A DNA stretch of 64,000 bases, from NCBI GenBank assembly GCA_014526335.1, contig JACTAT010000006.1, forward strand, positions 6,203,128-6,267,127. The letters run 5' to 3'. Each line of letters opens with the position of its first letter. The stretch's first letter is position 1. The position numbers and the translations under genes were made by a program. Origin of the DNA: Chrysaora quinquecirrha (lineage: Eukaryota > Cnidaria > Scyphozoa > Semaeostomeae > Pelagiidae). Positions 25,130 to 37,505 of this stretch are shown here, in pieces. The notes beneath the pieces were generated by a model. It worked only from the letters and a program-made list of their open reading frames with translations. It had not been told where the DNA came from and searched no databases.

Positions 25130-25520
25130 ATCAAAATCTTGATCTCAATCTTAATGTTAGTCTAGTCTTAATCTTAGTCTTCAAGTTAAATGGAATCTGA
25201 ATCTTAACTTCTACCTGAATTGGAATGTTAACCTTAATGTTAATCTAAATGTTAATCTTAATCTTAATCTTAATCTGAATCTGTATCTGAATCTAAATCT
25301 GAATCTAAATCTGAATCTTAATTCTAACCTTAATCTTAAGGTTAATCTTAATCTTAGTCTTAGTTAATCTTGAACTCCATCTTAATATTAGTCTTAGTCT
25401 TTGTTAGTCTTGGTCTAAGTATCAGTATTTCATTTTTGAAATTAAACTTAAATTTCATTTTGAAATGAGTCTTTATCTGAACCTTGATGTTAATGTTGAT
25501 GTAAATCTGAAATAACGTTG
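25130..25520. repeat. Degenerate hexanucleotide (TTAATC-type) repeat
   Basis: About 390 bp dominated by six-base units of the form (C/G)TTAAT, CTGAAT, CTAAAT and CTTAGT. The period of six is preserved across most of the tract, although single bases drift. No coding potential. Confidence 0.75.
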
Positions 25521-25969
25521 AAACTTGAACTTAATGTTTAGGTTGTTCTTTATCGCCACATGCAATAATGCCAATGTCAAACTTTATCATCATCTTAATT
25601 CATCTTCATACTCTTAGATGCCAAATAAACGTCCTCCGGTTTATTAATTTTGAGTTTTTCCCCCACCCACAGGGCCTTAGTAGAACCCCCCTATTTATTA
25701 ATTTTTGAAGAAACAATTTCACTTGTGATAGGATGAAGCTACGTTTATTAATTGCCGACATTGATTTGGAGCCCCGTTGGTATACCTAATGGTATTGGCC
25801 TTAATGTAAATATTAATAAAATTGAAATTTAATATAATTTATAATTTAAAATAATTTAATATAATTCTAAATTCTTCAGCTACAATAAAACTTTAAATTA
25901 AATGAAAGATGAAATGAAAATGAAAATAAAATCCAAATGAACATGAAAGTTAGTGTCATTGTTGAGAGA

Positions 25970-26745
25970 TAAATTGAAAATAAATTTATAATTGAAAAGA
26001 TATGAGTAAAAATAGATGTAAAGATTTGAGTCATTCAAAAAGCCTTCTTGTTTTGTCGAAGTGACTTTTTGTTATTAGAAGAAATTGCAAAATATTTAAA
26101 ATCACAAAACAAAAACACCAACAAATTGCCTTTGAGGGGACTGCCATATTTCTTAGTAGAGGATAATCTCCAGGTGGTCCTAATATTTATAGAAGGAACA
26201 ACAAAACACGTTAAAAATAATGTCAAAACAAACTAAAAATTATACCCAAAGCAAATTTTAGTTCCCAGACATCTCCTCGGACTTTTGAAAACATTTCCAA
26301 CACAAAAACGACAGAAATAAATTGAAAGTAAATTTATAATTGAAAAGATATGAGTAGAAATAGATCTAAAGATTTCAGTCATTCCAAAAAGCCTTCTTGG
26401 TGTGTCAAAGTGACATTTAGATATTAAAAAAATTGTAAAATATTTAGATCGCAAAAACAAAAACACCAAAAATTTGCCCTGGAGCCTTCTTGGTGTGGGA
26501 CTTGAACTCCGGCCTCCCGGTTAGCAAGCGAGCATTTAACCACTCGGCTACACAGGCGTTTGCTTAGTGTGCAACAATCTCCTAGTGGTCCTAATATTCA
26601 TGGAAGGGAAAAACAAAACACGATAAAAAATTATGTCTAACGAACTTAAAAATTAAACCAAAAGCAAATTTTAGTTACCAGACGACTCTTCGGCCTTTTG
26701 AAAACATTTCCAACACGAAAATAAGAGAAATAAAAAAATTCCAGA
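25970..26745. repeat. Direct duplication of a ~350-bp unit
   Basis: 25970-26316 and 26317-26745 share ATAATTGAAAAGATATGAGTA, AAAGCCTTCTTG, CAAAAACACCAA, GGTGGTCCTAATATT-like and GAAAACATTTCCAACAC landmarks in the same order. The second unit is longer because it contains a tRNA-like sequence at 26490-26557. Confidence 0.7.
26490..26557 (-). pseudogene. tRNA-like sequence (serine-type D arm), SINE or tRNA pseudogene
   Basis: On the minus strand the stretch has a polymerase III A box (TAGCCGAGTGG) and B box (GTTCAAGTCC) at tRNA spacing, with TTGCTAA where the anticodon loop would be (GCT, serine). The acceptor and anticodon stems pair poorly and there is no variable arm of serine type. It is therefore a tRNA-derived remnant or SINE head rather than a working tRNA. 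Confidence 0.5.
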
Positions 26746-26761
26746 GGAAAAGACTTTCCCT

Positions 26762-26838
26762 TGAGGGGAGTCGAACTCCCAACTCTGCATCGCAGCTCAC
26801 GAGACACGCCCTTTTACCGACCGTGCTACCGTGCCTTG
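26762..26838 (-). pseudogene. Second tRNA-like sequence
   Basis: The minus strand has an A box-like TAGCACGGTCGG and a B box GTTCGACTCCC about 50 bp apart. Overall stem pairing is imperfect and the anticodon is not clear. It lies about 200 bp from the other tRNA-like sequence, on the same strand. Probably a tRNA-derived SINE head. Confidence 0.45.
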
Positions 26839-27923
26839 TTGCGATTCAGTGATAATCCTCCTACAGAAAACAATCGGACAATGGTCAAAACAGGCACCAA
26901 TGACGCACTTCAAAGAAGGGTTAGCCCCAGTTACCCCAGAAGCAAGAGAAGTTTGCAAAAAACAACAGGGTGATGACACGCCTACCCCACGGTCGGCAGA
27001 GCAGGATGCAAGTTGGAAGGGCGAAGCACTTACCAGAGGGGCAGGGGGATGGCTGAAAAATCGGTTTCCATGGAAATTACCATTTTAATATAGAGATCGG
27101 ATGCTTGGGATCAGACAAATGGAATAATATCGAGATGAAGAATGAAGATGACATGATGATAATATGAAAAAATTGCAGAAATAAAATGAGAACAGGAAAA
27201 TCAATAATAATAAAATGATAATAATAATTATAATTATAGGAATAATAAGAATGATAACGACAATATTGATAGTTTATAATCATAATATATCATATCTGTA
27301 TAGTTAATAATATAAAGTTTGGTTAGTGAGAATAGTGCCGGAATCGAGGTTAGCGGTCAGTTGTCCTAAGTGCGTGTGGGGCGAGTGTGTTGCATAAGCC
27401 AATGAAATATTGTTCTTTGGCTCTTCTAACACTCCCGCTTGCTATATAATTGTTGTATTGGTAGAATTTGTAGGTCTGTAATGGTATGCCCGGGCTTGCA
27501 GAAGTGATCTGCAACACCGGACTTGTTGTGTATTCTGTTTATTATGTGCCTCCGGTTCTCGTTAATTCTGTCTCGTAGTCGTTTTCATGCCTGTACTATG
27601 AACTGGCAGTTGCTATCTCTGTTGCGTAGGCAATCAACATTTAATGCAAATAACGTTTGTGGAGTTACCGTCCAGTAGCTTTTGTATGTTAAATGCCTTG
27701 CCGGTGTTAGAAAATGTAACAGTGTCAAATATGTGTGTGTCACCATTTTAGGTCTAGGGTAACTAAGTACTGGTAGTTCTGGGAAAGCTTCCTTGCAATC
27801 TTCAGAGTTTTGTAGTATGTTGTGGTGTCATTTAAGTATTTGTCCCAATTGAGGTAATTCTGGATGTTAGATTACCATTGTGTCCTGTCCTATCTGTTTG
27901 GTAGTTAGCCTCTCTTGCCTTAC

Positions 27924-29794
27924 TACATACATACATACATACACACATACATACATACATTTTTATTTGATTAGGCAGGCCAGTAATGGGCAGCTAAAAG
28001 CTGATGTGGGCCTGTCATCTAACTATACTAGATACGGTAATATGTAAAAAAGTTTTTAAAAGTTTTTTTTTAAAGTTTTGCAAAATAAAATGTCCTACTA
28101 GTAATATATGTAGTCCTCCTTCTTGTTACTATTAAATACTGTTCCCTTACTATACGATATACAGTTTATTGTCCTTCCATTCTTTATATTGTTCTTGAAT
28201 ATGCCCTTGCTTGCTGAGATCTTAACATCATCGGGTACTGCGTTCCATAACACTGGCCCTCTAAATGCTAGAGTATTTCTGTGTATCTCTTTTAACGGTC
28301 TTATGATTTCAAAATTGCTTGTTGATCGTCTACTCCTATGTGGTTTAAATAAATTCAGCAACCTAGGATCTGTGTTGTTCTTGCGTATATCAAACATAAA
28401 CGATGCTAGTCTTCGATTATACAAATATTTAAAGGGCTTCCAATTTGCTTTGTTTAATGACTCTTGCGTGCTTGTCCCTCTTGGAATGCGGTGAAAAATT
28501 CTGGCTGCTCTAGCATGAAGCTCTTCGAGACAATTATGCCTGTCCTCAGGGCATGTTACCCATATCAACATCCCATATTTTACAGCTGGTACAACGGTCT
28601 TGTAGTAGATTTCCTCCAAAACATCAGCTGGTAGAAAGGATATCCTTCGGATCAGTGACAGTTTGCTGCAGAACGATTTTTGGACTGACTTTATTTGCTT
28701 AGACCAACTTAGTTGATTGTCAATAGTTATACCAAGGCTTTTTGACTCAGTCACTGATCTTACATTAACTCCGTTGATGCTGACCCTGTTTATGGGTCCG
28801 TAAAACGGCCTTGGTGTCATGATTAGAAATTCTGTTTTTTCACTGTGAATAGTAAGCTTATTTGCTTTACACAATTCTTGGATGTCATCTGCAAAAATGT
28901 TGAGGCAATTTGTTGCTTCATCAACAGTTTTGCTCACTACGAATACCGTTGTATCATCTGCATACATATGGATTTGCCCAATACTTGCAGTTCTTGGCAA
29001 ATCATTTACATACAGAGCAAATAACCTAGGTCCCAATAATGACCCTTGTGGAACTCCTATTTTCATGGATCGGAACGAAGACTTTTCTCCATTTATCTCA
29101 ACATATTGGGCTCGGTCCGTCAAGTAGCCCATTAAAAGCTGATTAAAGTCACCATATAAGCCACATGCTTGTAATTTCCTTTCCATAATATTATAGTCCA
29201 CCGTGTCAAAGGCTTTTCTGAAGTCTATGAATAATACACCTTTAGTAAATACTTCTCCCAGGCATTTCTTCCATGATTCCGTGAAATAAAAGAGGAGTGA
29301 TTCTGTACTAAAACCCTCTTTGAAACCACACTGGTATTCTGTTGCCAAGTTACTGTTCTTTAGGTGGCTATCCATTCTCTTACCTATTATGCTTTCAAAA
29401 ATTTTGCTGGGAACGCTTAACATTGATAGCGGACGATAGTTTTCTGTGCATATTCTGCCACCCTTTTTGTATGATGACTTCAGTTTAGCTATCTTCCACA
29501 TTGTAGGATACTTTCTATCCGCAAATGCTTTATTAATCACTACCTGTAGCCCAAAGCAGAAGGACCCAGCTGTTTCCTTTACTTCTCTTGTTGTAATATT
29601 GTCATGCCCGGAAGATTTTCGTGGGTTTATTTTCTCACAAGCAGATCTAATTGAAGAAGCCTCTTGCAAGGTAAGATAAGTTGCCCTTGGGGCTATCCTG
29701 TATATGTGCTCCTCTATTTTGGTTGTTACATTTTCTTGTGAGACGTTCTCTGATAGCTCAATGCCTATATTGCTGAAAAATTTATTGAATGCTG
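27924..29794 (-). mobile_element. 5'-truncated LINE (CR1/L2-type) with (CATA)n tail
   Basis: The insert interrupts Penelope copy B between GCCTCTCTTGCCTTA (27920) and TGAGGAAGC (29795), which are adjacent in copy A. Its 3' end (left) is a (CATA)n tract at 27924-27960, a tail type common in L2/CR1-like LINEs. The 5' end stops in the endonuclease-RT linker. No clear target duplication is visible. Confidence 0.75.
28098..29794 (-). CDS. LINE reverse transcriptase, 5'-truncated, open frame
   Basis: A single open frame of about 565 codons enters from the truncated 5' end (AFNKFFSNIGIELSEN) and runs to the stop. It has all the landmarks of a non-LTR reverse transcriptase: KSSGHDNI, NYRPLSMLSVPSKIFE, GFSTESLL, VLFIDFRKAFDTVDY, GVPQGSLLGPRLFALYVND and MYADDTTVF (catalytic YADD). 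It continues through the thumb (SLGITIDNQLSWS) to the family's C-terminal segment (FRGPVLWNAVPDDVK). There is no genuine start codon at the 5' edge and no endonuclease, so it cannot move by itself. The lack of any stop suggests a recent insertion. Nearest named clade cannot be fixed by eye; CR1/L2 is likely. Confidence 0.82.
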
Positions 29795-30400
29795 AGGAAG
29801 CTTACCAAATTTCGTTTCGTACATGTTTGCGTCAGTAACCTCTGTTTGTAAGGTATGTCAGCAGTTCTGTAGCTCGTTTGTTAAAAGTGTTGTTGTCGGG
29901 GCACATGCATCGTCAATGTAGAGCTAGACTGTCAGGTACTGAGTTCGTATGTTTCGGGTGAGCAGAAGAACGGAGAAGATATTAATGGGTATCAGTGGGT
30001 TTTATGTAGAGGTCTGTGGAAGTGCTGTAGTCTGAATTAAACTTGCCAGTAACATCGAGGAAATGCTTTGAGGTGATGGCAATGTCACTGGTAAATTTGA
30101 TTGTCGGGCGGATATCGTTGAGGCTCTTGATAAAGTCCGCAAGTTTGTCTTAAACTGTGTGTCCACAATAAAAAAATATCATCAATGTAACGCCACAAGA
30201 TTAGTGCTTTGTATATATGGATTTAAGGGCTTTAGTTTAAAGGACCCGCATAATAAGATTAGCATATGGAGGTGTCATTCTAGGGCCCCTTGCTGTGCCA
30301 TGTTTTCGTTACAAAAATCGTCCGCAAAACTCGACATTGTTGTTTTTAAGGATAATGTCTAAGAGGTCGCATACTGTTTCTGTCTGTGGGTTTTGTTTAG

Positions 30401-31870
30401 TGCTTTTATTAGGTGTTTCTAAAGAGTTGACAATTTATTTAAGAAGTGCGTTGTGTCTTAATGTAAGAGGGAAGTTTAAGGCCTAGAGGATTAATGAAAT
30501 GGCTGACGTATTGAGACAAAAATAGATTAAGTTCGAGCATTTACTAAAATTTACAAAAATAATGTCATACTTTCCTGCATTGGAAGAAAAATAGAAGGGA
30601 CGAAAACAATGCAGAAAATGCAGCAAAATCGATCAATCAAGCGAAATGGGATTCTAGCTAGATTTGTGAAAGTTTCAATACAACGCAGATGTTGCTTCAA
30701 GCTTAGGAGTCTCTGCTGCAGCGAGTTGAAGAATGCAAAATACAATGAACGCAAAAGAAGATGATTCACTGCTGTCTTCAGCTGCTCAGCTAATGCAGAG
30801 AAAATATAAGAAGCGTATGATAAGGTAGTATGCAGAAATTGCACCAGCACGACAAAAACATCAATAATAATGTCAAGAAATTAACATCAAGATGTCAAAA
30901 AACTCATCTCAGTCAAATACTTAATTGCGTGGATTAGTTTTTAAATTATAGAAATTACAACCATTAAAGATACTATTCCCCACCTTAAAGAGCGTTTGCG
31001 GCTGACGTACATTGATAAAAGTCAACAGAGTTCTTGTCATGCATGAAAGATTTAAGTCAATAAACAAGAGGATATGATATGATATAACAATTGCTATCAT
31101 TTGCATTACACATACCTGAATTTTAGTGACAAAAGATGTAATTATATTATGGTTACCCAAATAAGATATACCCTTTATATATTATGGTTGCCCGTGGTTA
31201 CCCTAGCAAAATCCATATAAAAAGCATACAGAATCATGGTTGCCCGTATTATTACCCGTACGTTCTCAAGTCTATGCTATGCTTGCATTAAGAAAACCTT
31301 TTCTCGAACATAACAGCTTCATAATATTAAGGGTGTAGCTTTAGGGTGTGTCAGTTTTCGATTTTCACTGGACGTATATGCCCCTTGAACATGGAAGAAG
31401 GGTTTAAGTGAAAAATCTATATTTTGTAACATATTTTTGAAAATTCAAACATTCTTTCAAAAATATGTTATACAGAAAATTGGACAAAATATATCGGAAC
31501 GGCCTAAATAGTTTTGCTATTATCTACTGATTCCCCTTTCTTCGAGCAAGGCCTACTTTCCGAGGAATAGGGCCTTTTTCATTGATTTTCTACTTCCATA
31601 ACTCCGATTCTTCCCCCTTTTACCCCGAAACAATGTTGGTGGTAGAGAAAGACAACTTCTGTGCGAAACAACATTGTAACAGGGGAGAAGGGGGAATCAA
31701 TAGATAAAACTATTTAGGTGGTTCCAACATATTTTGTTCAAGATTCTGGCTTTTAAATATCTCCAACTGGACGACAATGACTATCTACCATGCAAAAAAA
31801 GCGACAGAAACATCTGGAAGGACCTTGGGAAATAAAAAATAGTGCACCTGCACCTACGGCCACTTGGCTA
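30401..31870. other. No gene seen
   Basis: AT-rich sequence. Compared with copy A it contains material absent there (about 30395-31048), between GTCTGTGGGTTTT and AAGTCAATAAACAAGAGG, which are adjacent at 19016-19042. That marks an insertion of unknown type. No coding signal was recognised. Confidence 0.4.
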
Positions 31871-31874
31871 TGGA

Positions 31875-33520
31875 GAGTGATGATGATGCAGTAGCAAAAA
31901 CAGTCCGGAAATCGGTCGGAAAATTCGTTTTATGCCCTTGTATACAACATCCATGCAACAAATTTCTTTGGAAATTTAACTTACCTGCAAAAAATGCTTC
32001 TCGTTCTAAAAGAAGGGAAAATAAACAGGATTATGTTGTTGCTTATGATATTTAAGCTATGCAGAAAGATCAAGAAAAAAGTTGATTGAAGATCACTGTC
32101 TTAAAACTAGCAAGCTGACTCTTTATCGCAACATCTATACACAAGGTTCAAGTCTTCGCATTATCTTTAATGATGGGTAAATTTCAATTTAAGCAACGTT
32201 TATGGCGAAAGAAACTGTTGTAGTCATGACAAGAAAGTAGGTCCGTGTTAAGTTTGAATGGATAGAAGGTTCTTAAATGCTTTGTTACTTTCCTAATAAC
32301 TTGTCGTCGGTATAAGCATTATGCTGGATGCCTTCCAGGTCAATGGACGTCACAGGATGAGTAAAGCTATACTTGTATAACCCTTAACGTGCCGCTCGCC
32401 TTAAAAATCTCTGAGGTTTCCTGTGCAGAAGTCTATCTATCTAGAAATCCCCATGGAATCTGGCTGATCTCCAGAAAATCCCTGCATGTATTTAGCGGTG
32501 TTTTCTCGAAGAGAGGTTCTTTTCGAATTCAACCACCGATAAGCAAAGTTGTCTTGATTTATGCAATTTCCCCTCCATCCCTATCCCTCTATTTATTGTT
32601 TGTTGAGTTTATGAGTTTTCGATTACTTGATTTTGCAGTCGACAATTCCGGGTGTCGTTACAAAGTGTACCGATTCCAATTTGCTTTGCAAATCGGAATC
32701 ACCGACAGTAAATTGGGTTCCTAGCTAATGCAACAAAGGCTCTATGCTGACTTGCCAGTTTCTTGAGAATACAAATGTTTCTTTAATTGAAAATTGATAA
32801 TCTAATATTTTTGAGAGACAGCCCTTCGATAAAAATACATAGCTATATCGGTGACGATTCAAAACGGGTTCAGAATGGAAGCAAAGAAACAGTCTGACCA
32901 GGAAGCAACGGCAGCAGATTGTAGCGAGACCAAGGTCAAATGGTCTTAAGGAAACATTTAATCGCCTGAAAAGAACTTAAATGCATTTTTCAGTCTCAAC
33001 ATTATTAATTGCAAGACGATTAAACCTATCAATTTCTGAAAACAAAAACTGATCACCTTTGAGCTAGACAGCTTGATTTTGAAACCTAAAGTAGAAAAGT
33101 TGTGACTGCTGGGACCTGTGGTTGCAGGCACTTCAATACTCACAGACACGATTGTTATTTGTTCTATATACATGGCTATAAATAAAGTAATGCCCTTGCA
33201 TTCCCACAGGTTTTGCGATTTGACCATTAAAGTGGGGAAAAACAACGCCAAACTTAGGTAGACTGTGGCAAACAAACTGGGGGTCAAAAAAGAAGAAAGA
33301 AATCAAGTTACAACAAAGAGAAAAATGCTAAGAAATAAGAAGGAAGAAAATTACAATAAAAAATTTGCATGCTAAGAGATGGTTTTTCTGAGTGTACATA
33401 TATGGCTTCATTAACTTTGAGGTGGTAGGATGTGGAGGAACAATTTTAAATAGTAAAGCAATTAAGAGAGCAGGAAACAAAACATAAAGAAGAGGTTTAA
33501 AGATAAAATCTACTTTGGCG
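31875..33520. repeat. Unclassified 1.6-kb repeat, copy 2
   Basis: Second copy of the repeat at 19395-20965. It differs by small indels, including an extra ~30 bp near 32290-32330 and a short palindromic insertion at ~32677-32702 (GATTCCAATTTG / CAAATCGGAATC). Ends at the same AAGATAAAATCTACTTTG landmark. Confidence 0.7.
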
Positions 33521-35350
33521 GCGTAGCTAAGGAGTAAGAAGCAAGAAGCATAAATAGAAAAAAATTATTAGATGAAACTCTGACGATGGTAAAAAAAGAT
33601 TTGACAACATGATTTAGATTATGTACTAGCGAGCAAAAGGAAAACATAAACAGAAAAGGAATTTACCAGAAAGAGGTAAGGTACAAGGCTCCCCAGGGCA
33701 AAACCGAAATTACTTGGACATACTGTTCTTGAAGATGAAATCCTAAGATAGGCTAGTGACCAGCTGCGTAAGGAGACGATGTAAGAATCTACATTCCAGC
33801 ATAAAGATCGCTTGCTCGAGACGGAAAGGAAGAAAAGGGAGAAAAAACATACCAGGAAAGAAAAAAAATGGATAAAGAATGTTTGACGAAGCACAAAGTA
33901 CCATAAAAACATATAGATAAACTTGATAAAGAATACAACTTATTATAAATGGCAAAACATGTTGCAATGGGTTATCAATCTTCAGTTGCAAAACAGGTTG
34001 AGATGTGATGATGATACCTTTTGCATAATTTAGAGGTTGAGAGGATGTTTTCTTATTTTTGATCGTCGTCACTCCCTGCATAATAATATGAATTTAATGT
34101 CGATAAAAAACTTGCGTTTTTAGACGTTTTAACTGACAGCAGTAATCTTAACACTCTCCGTATTTCCTTCAACCGCAAGAAAGGGTATACTGGTTTAATC
34201 ACCAATATTTTTTAGTTTATGCTCTTATTCTTGCAAGATCCCTTTGATTCGTGCGTTAGCAGATAGAGCATATAAGAAAAACATAATTTGGCAAAATTTA
34301 TTTCAAAAATGTAATTGCAATTGAACATGATTGATGACAGAAGAAACTTGTTGGGCTGATTGAAAATGTTTATAACACTGAATAAAAATAAATAATAAAA
34401 ATATATAGTAAAAATGCCTTGCAGATTAAAAAAGTCGTCTTCTTTATCGAGTTTATCTCAACGGTTTTTTCAAATTTTTTGTTTATCCACTTGGTACAAC
34501 ACCTAGTTGGCCAACCAATACAGTCAACTTGGCCCTGTACAAAGTCAGACAATGCAGAAGTGAGCCTACATTCGGTTTCACTGACCGTAAGGGCTTCTGC
34601 CTCCAAAGACCCAGCTTTGACAATTTACATTAAAACATGAAAGATAAAAACATCAAATGAATAACAGTGTAGAAATGGAGTCCAGTTATATTTAAGAGTA
34701 ACAGTAACAAATTTGGGCTGCGTTGAATGACTCGCGGAAATTGCGAGACTTCGTAAACAATTAATAGGTGGAGGTTACTAGAGTATGAGACACCAATTTG
34801 GGATGGTAACTACTTGAGTGACAGCAATGACTGTATAAAAACCCAGTCTTGCAAACAGACGTATATGATGCGCTGCTCGGTTTTCGAAAATATCCGGAGG
34901 CATATTTTTTTTACAATGCAGAACTATACCTACGAATAGGCCTATTATAGGATAGGAAGCTTCAAAGTTCTCGTGGAGAGATTTGCAGTTGAAATTAGAG
35001 AGATTTACAATATAACAGGTTGGTATTTGGAATACATTCCTTTCCATTTTTGGGCAAACAAAATGTGTACCAGAAGAGAACGCAAGAACGAACATAAGAG
35101 AACCATAGTGTTTACAATAACAGAAGAGAATCGTTTCTCTAATAATACACATTTCTCACATGCATGCTCAGAAGCATATACAGCAGGAGAGTATGTAAAG
35201 AATTAACGTTGAAATGTAAATTAGCGGCATCATTAAGAACATTTGTCAGTAACAGCATTGAAAGACTTGTGCAAAGCAAAGCAAAAGCTGATCGCGATGT
35301 AGTAGATGATGAGCACTTGCCCAAGTTTTCAAATGTTCAGACACCTCTAT
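33521..35350. other. No gene recognised
   Basis: AT-rich sequence with short open frames lacking recognisable domains. The frame ending at the foldback element boundary (35240-35350, with RLVQSKAKADRDVVDDEHLP) looks mildly coding, but I cannot assign it. Confidence 0.35.
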
Positions 35351-35730
35351 TAGACAGGGTATTTTGGCCTGCAATCTAAGGAAGTGCCTAACCTTTGTTT
35401 TTAAACTTGATTCCTGGTAAATCGACCACGCTGAATCATTTAAGACCAGGAGCCAAATCGAAAAATGCTTCTATCACGTGATACACGACGTCATGATGAC
35501 GTCATAAAAACATACCTTTTACCCATTGTAATTCGTTTAAAAGCCAATTAATATGAAAGAAAATGGTAAAAATAGATAGAACACATCGAGAGCTTTCGAT
35601 TGATATACATTTTGTCGCATTTCGAAAGTTAAAATATTTTTGATGACGTCATCGGGATCTTTTTGAGCAGGTCCTTTCATAGTGGGGATGTTGGTGAAAC
35701 AATTGTGCATTTTATGTTGCCAGTATCAAA

Positions 35731-36345
35731 TTTGGCGAAAAGGGTAGTTTGACACGCTAAAAAAGATAAGATGTGTGCCCTAACTGAGAAATGCTCCCTT
35801 GTGCTATTTTTAGACTGGGGTAATTGGTACCATGCCTTTACATAAGCTATAACATTAGTTTTATTGCAAATTGTAATACAAGCATAAAATTTGGCGAAAA
35901 CAAGCAGTTTGCCGAGCTAAAAAAGATAGGATATGTGCCCCAACTGAAAATGCCCCTTGGTGCTATTTTTAGACTGGGGTAATTGGTACCATGCCTTTAC
36001 ATAAGCTATAACACTAGGTTTGTTGCAAATTGTAATACAAGCATCAAATTTGGCGAAAACAAGCAGTTTGCCGAGCTAAAAAAGATAGGATATGTGCCCC
36101 AACTGAGAAATGCCCCTTTGTGCTATTTTTAGACCGGGGTAATTGGTACCATGCCTTTACATAAGCTATAACACTAGTTTTATTGCAAATTGTAATACAA
36201 GCATCAAATTCGGCGAAAACAAGCAATTTGCCGAGCTAAAAAAGATAGGATATGTGCCCCAACTGAGAAATGCCCCCTTGTGCTATTTTTAGACTGGGGT
36301 AATAGGTACCAAACCTCTACTTAAGCTATAACAAACTTTCTAATA
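35731..36345. repeat. 160-bp tandem repeats, left foldback arm
   Basis: TTTGGCGAAAA recurs at about 35731, 35890, 36049 and 36209 (spacing 159-160 bp). Each unit has GGGGTAATTGGTACCATGCC and ATAAGCTATAACA, ending with TGTAATACAAGCAT. A fifth, more divergent unit follows at ~36350-36500. Confidence 0.85.
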
Positions 36346-36894
36346 TCAATTGTAATGCATGCCGAAATTGTAAACATGACGAAAAGGGGTAGTTTGAGAC
36401 ACTGACAAGATAGGATACGGACCCCAAGTGAAAAATGCCCGCTTGTGCTTTTTTGAGACAGTGATTATTGGTAACAGAAAAGAAACCTCTGCGTATGCTA
36501 TAAGAGTTGCTATGACATGTCGCTTTTTGATGATTTGAAGCAGCATTGCAAGATGCAAGAAACGATAAAGTGCTTTGAAGTTTTTGCGCTATTGATCCTT
36601 ATTTCTTTGGTTTCCCGTCCTCCCTAACGAAATATCCGAAGTATTTTAACGGTAAGATCTGCTTCGGCTGCACGCCGTTCACATCGTTCTTGCCCTTGCG
36701 AACTTTTTCATGAATTTTAAGACCATCATCGGTCATCAGTGCTAAGTGCCATCCCAGCAGCATCATTCTCCTTGATGTAACAACCTACTACCTACTGCAA
36801 CGTCTGTGTCCGTGTCTTTTTCAGCGTATCAAACAACCCTTATTCCCTAAGTTGGATTTCTGTATTGCACTTTATAACAAAATTGTCGTTATAG

Positions 36895-37505
36895 CTCATG
36901 TAGAGGCCTGGTACCAATTACTCCAGTCTAAAAATAGCACAAGGGCATTTCTCTGTTGGGTCCATCTCCTTTCATTTTTAGCATGTCAAACTGCTTGTTT
37001 TCACCAAATTTGATGCTTGTATTACAATTTGCAATAAAACTAGTTTTATAGCTTATGTAGAGGTCTAGTACCAATTACCCCGGTCTAAAAATAGCTCAAA
37101 GGGGCATTTCTCAGTTGGGGCACATATCCTATCTTTTTTTAGCTCGGCAAACTGCTTGTTTTCGCCAAATTTGATGCTTGTATTACAATTTGCAATAAAA
37201 CTAGTGTTATAGCTTATGTAGAGGTCTAGTACCAATTAACCCGGTCTAAAAATAGCACAAAGGGGCATTTCTCAGTTGGGGTACATATCCTATCTTTTTT
37301 AGCTCGTCAAACTGCCTGTTTTCGCCAATTTTGATGCTTGTAATGTAATTTACAACAAAACTAGTGTTATAGCTTATGTAAAGGCATGGTACCAATTACC
37401 CCAGTCTAAAAATAGCACAAGGGAGCATTTTTCAGTTGGGGCACACATCCTATCTTTTTTAGCGTGTCAAACTACCCCTTTTCGCCAAATTTGATACTGG
37501 TAAAA
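36895..37505. repeat. 160-bp tandem repeats, right foldback arm
   Basis: Inverted counterpart of the left array: ATAGCTTATGTAGAGG, GGTACCAATTACCCC and TCGCCAAATTTGATGCTTGT recur about every 160 bp, four units. Confidence 0.85.

Larger units (their letters stand above)
27150..30400 (-). mobile_element. Penelope-like element copy B, split by a LINE
   Basis: 27150-27392 (3' untranslated) runs straight into 27403-27920 (GIY-YIG and linker) and, after an insertion, into 29795-30400 (reverse transcriptase). It parallels copy A base by base apart from substitutions. RYIDDIF-type and STDLFIKPT-type pieces are recognisable but shifted in frame, so the copy is inactive. Unlike copy A, its 3' end is uninterrupted, so it serves as the reference that defines the Academ-like insertion in copy A. 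Confidence 0.68.

Noticed and set aside
26490..26557. Functional serine tRNA gene
   Set aside because: Acceptor and anticodon stems do not pair well and the long variable arm is missing.
34973..35379. Host gene exon beside the foldback element, continuing at 37871
   Set aside because: Joining the two flanks gives no recognisable protein, and no splice sites support it.
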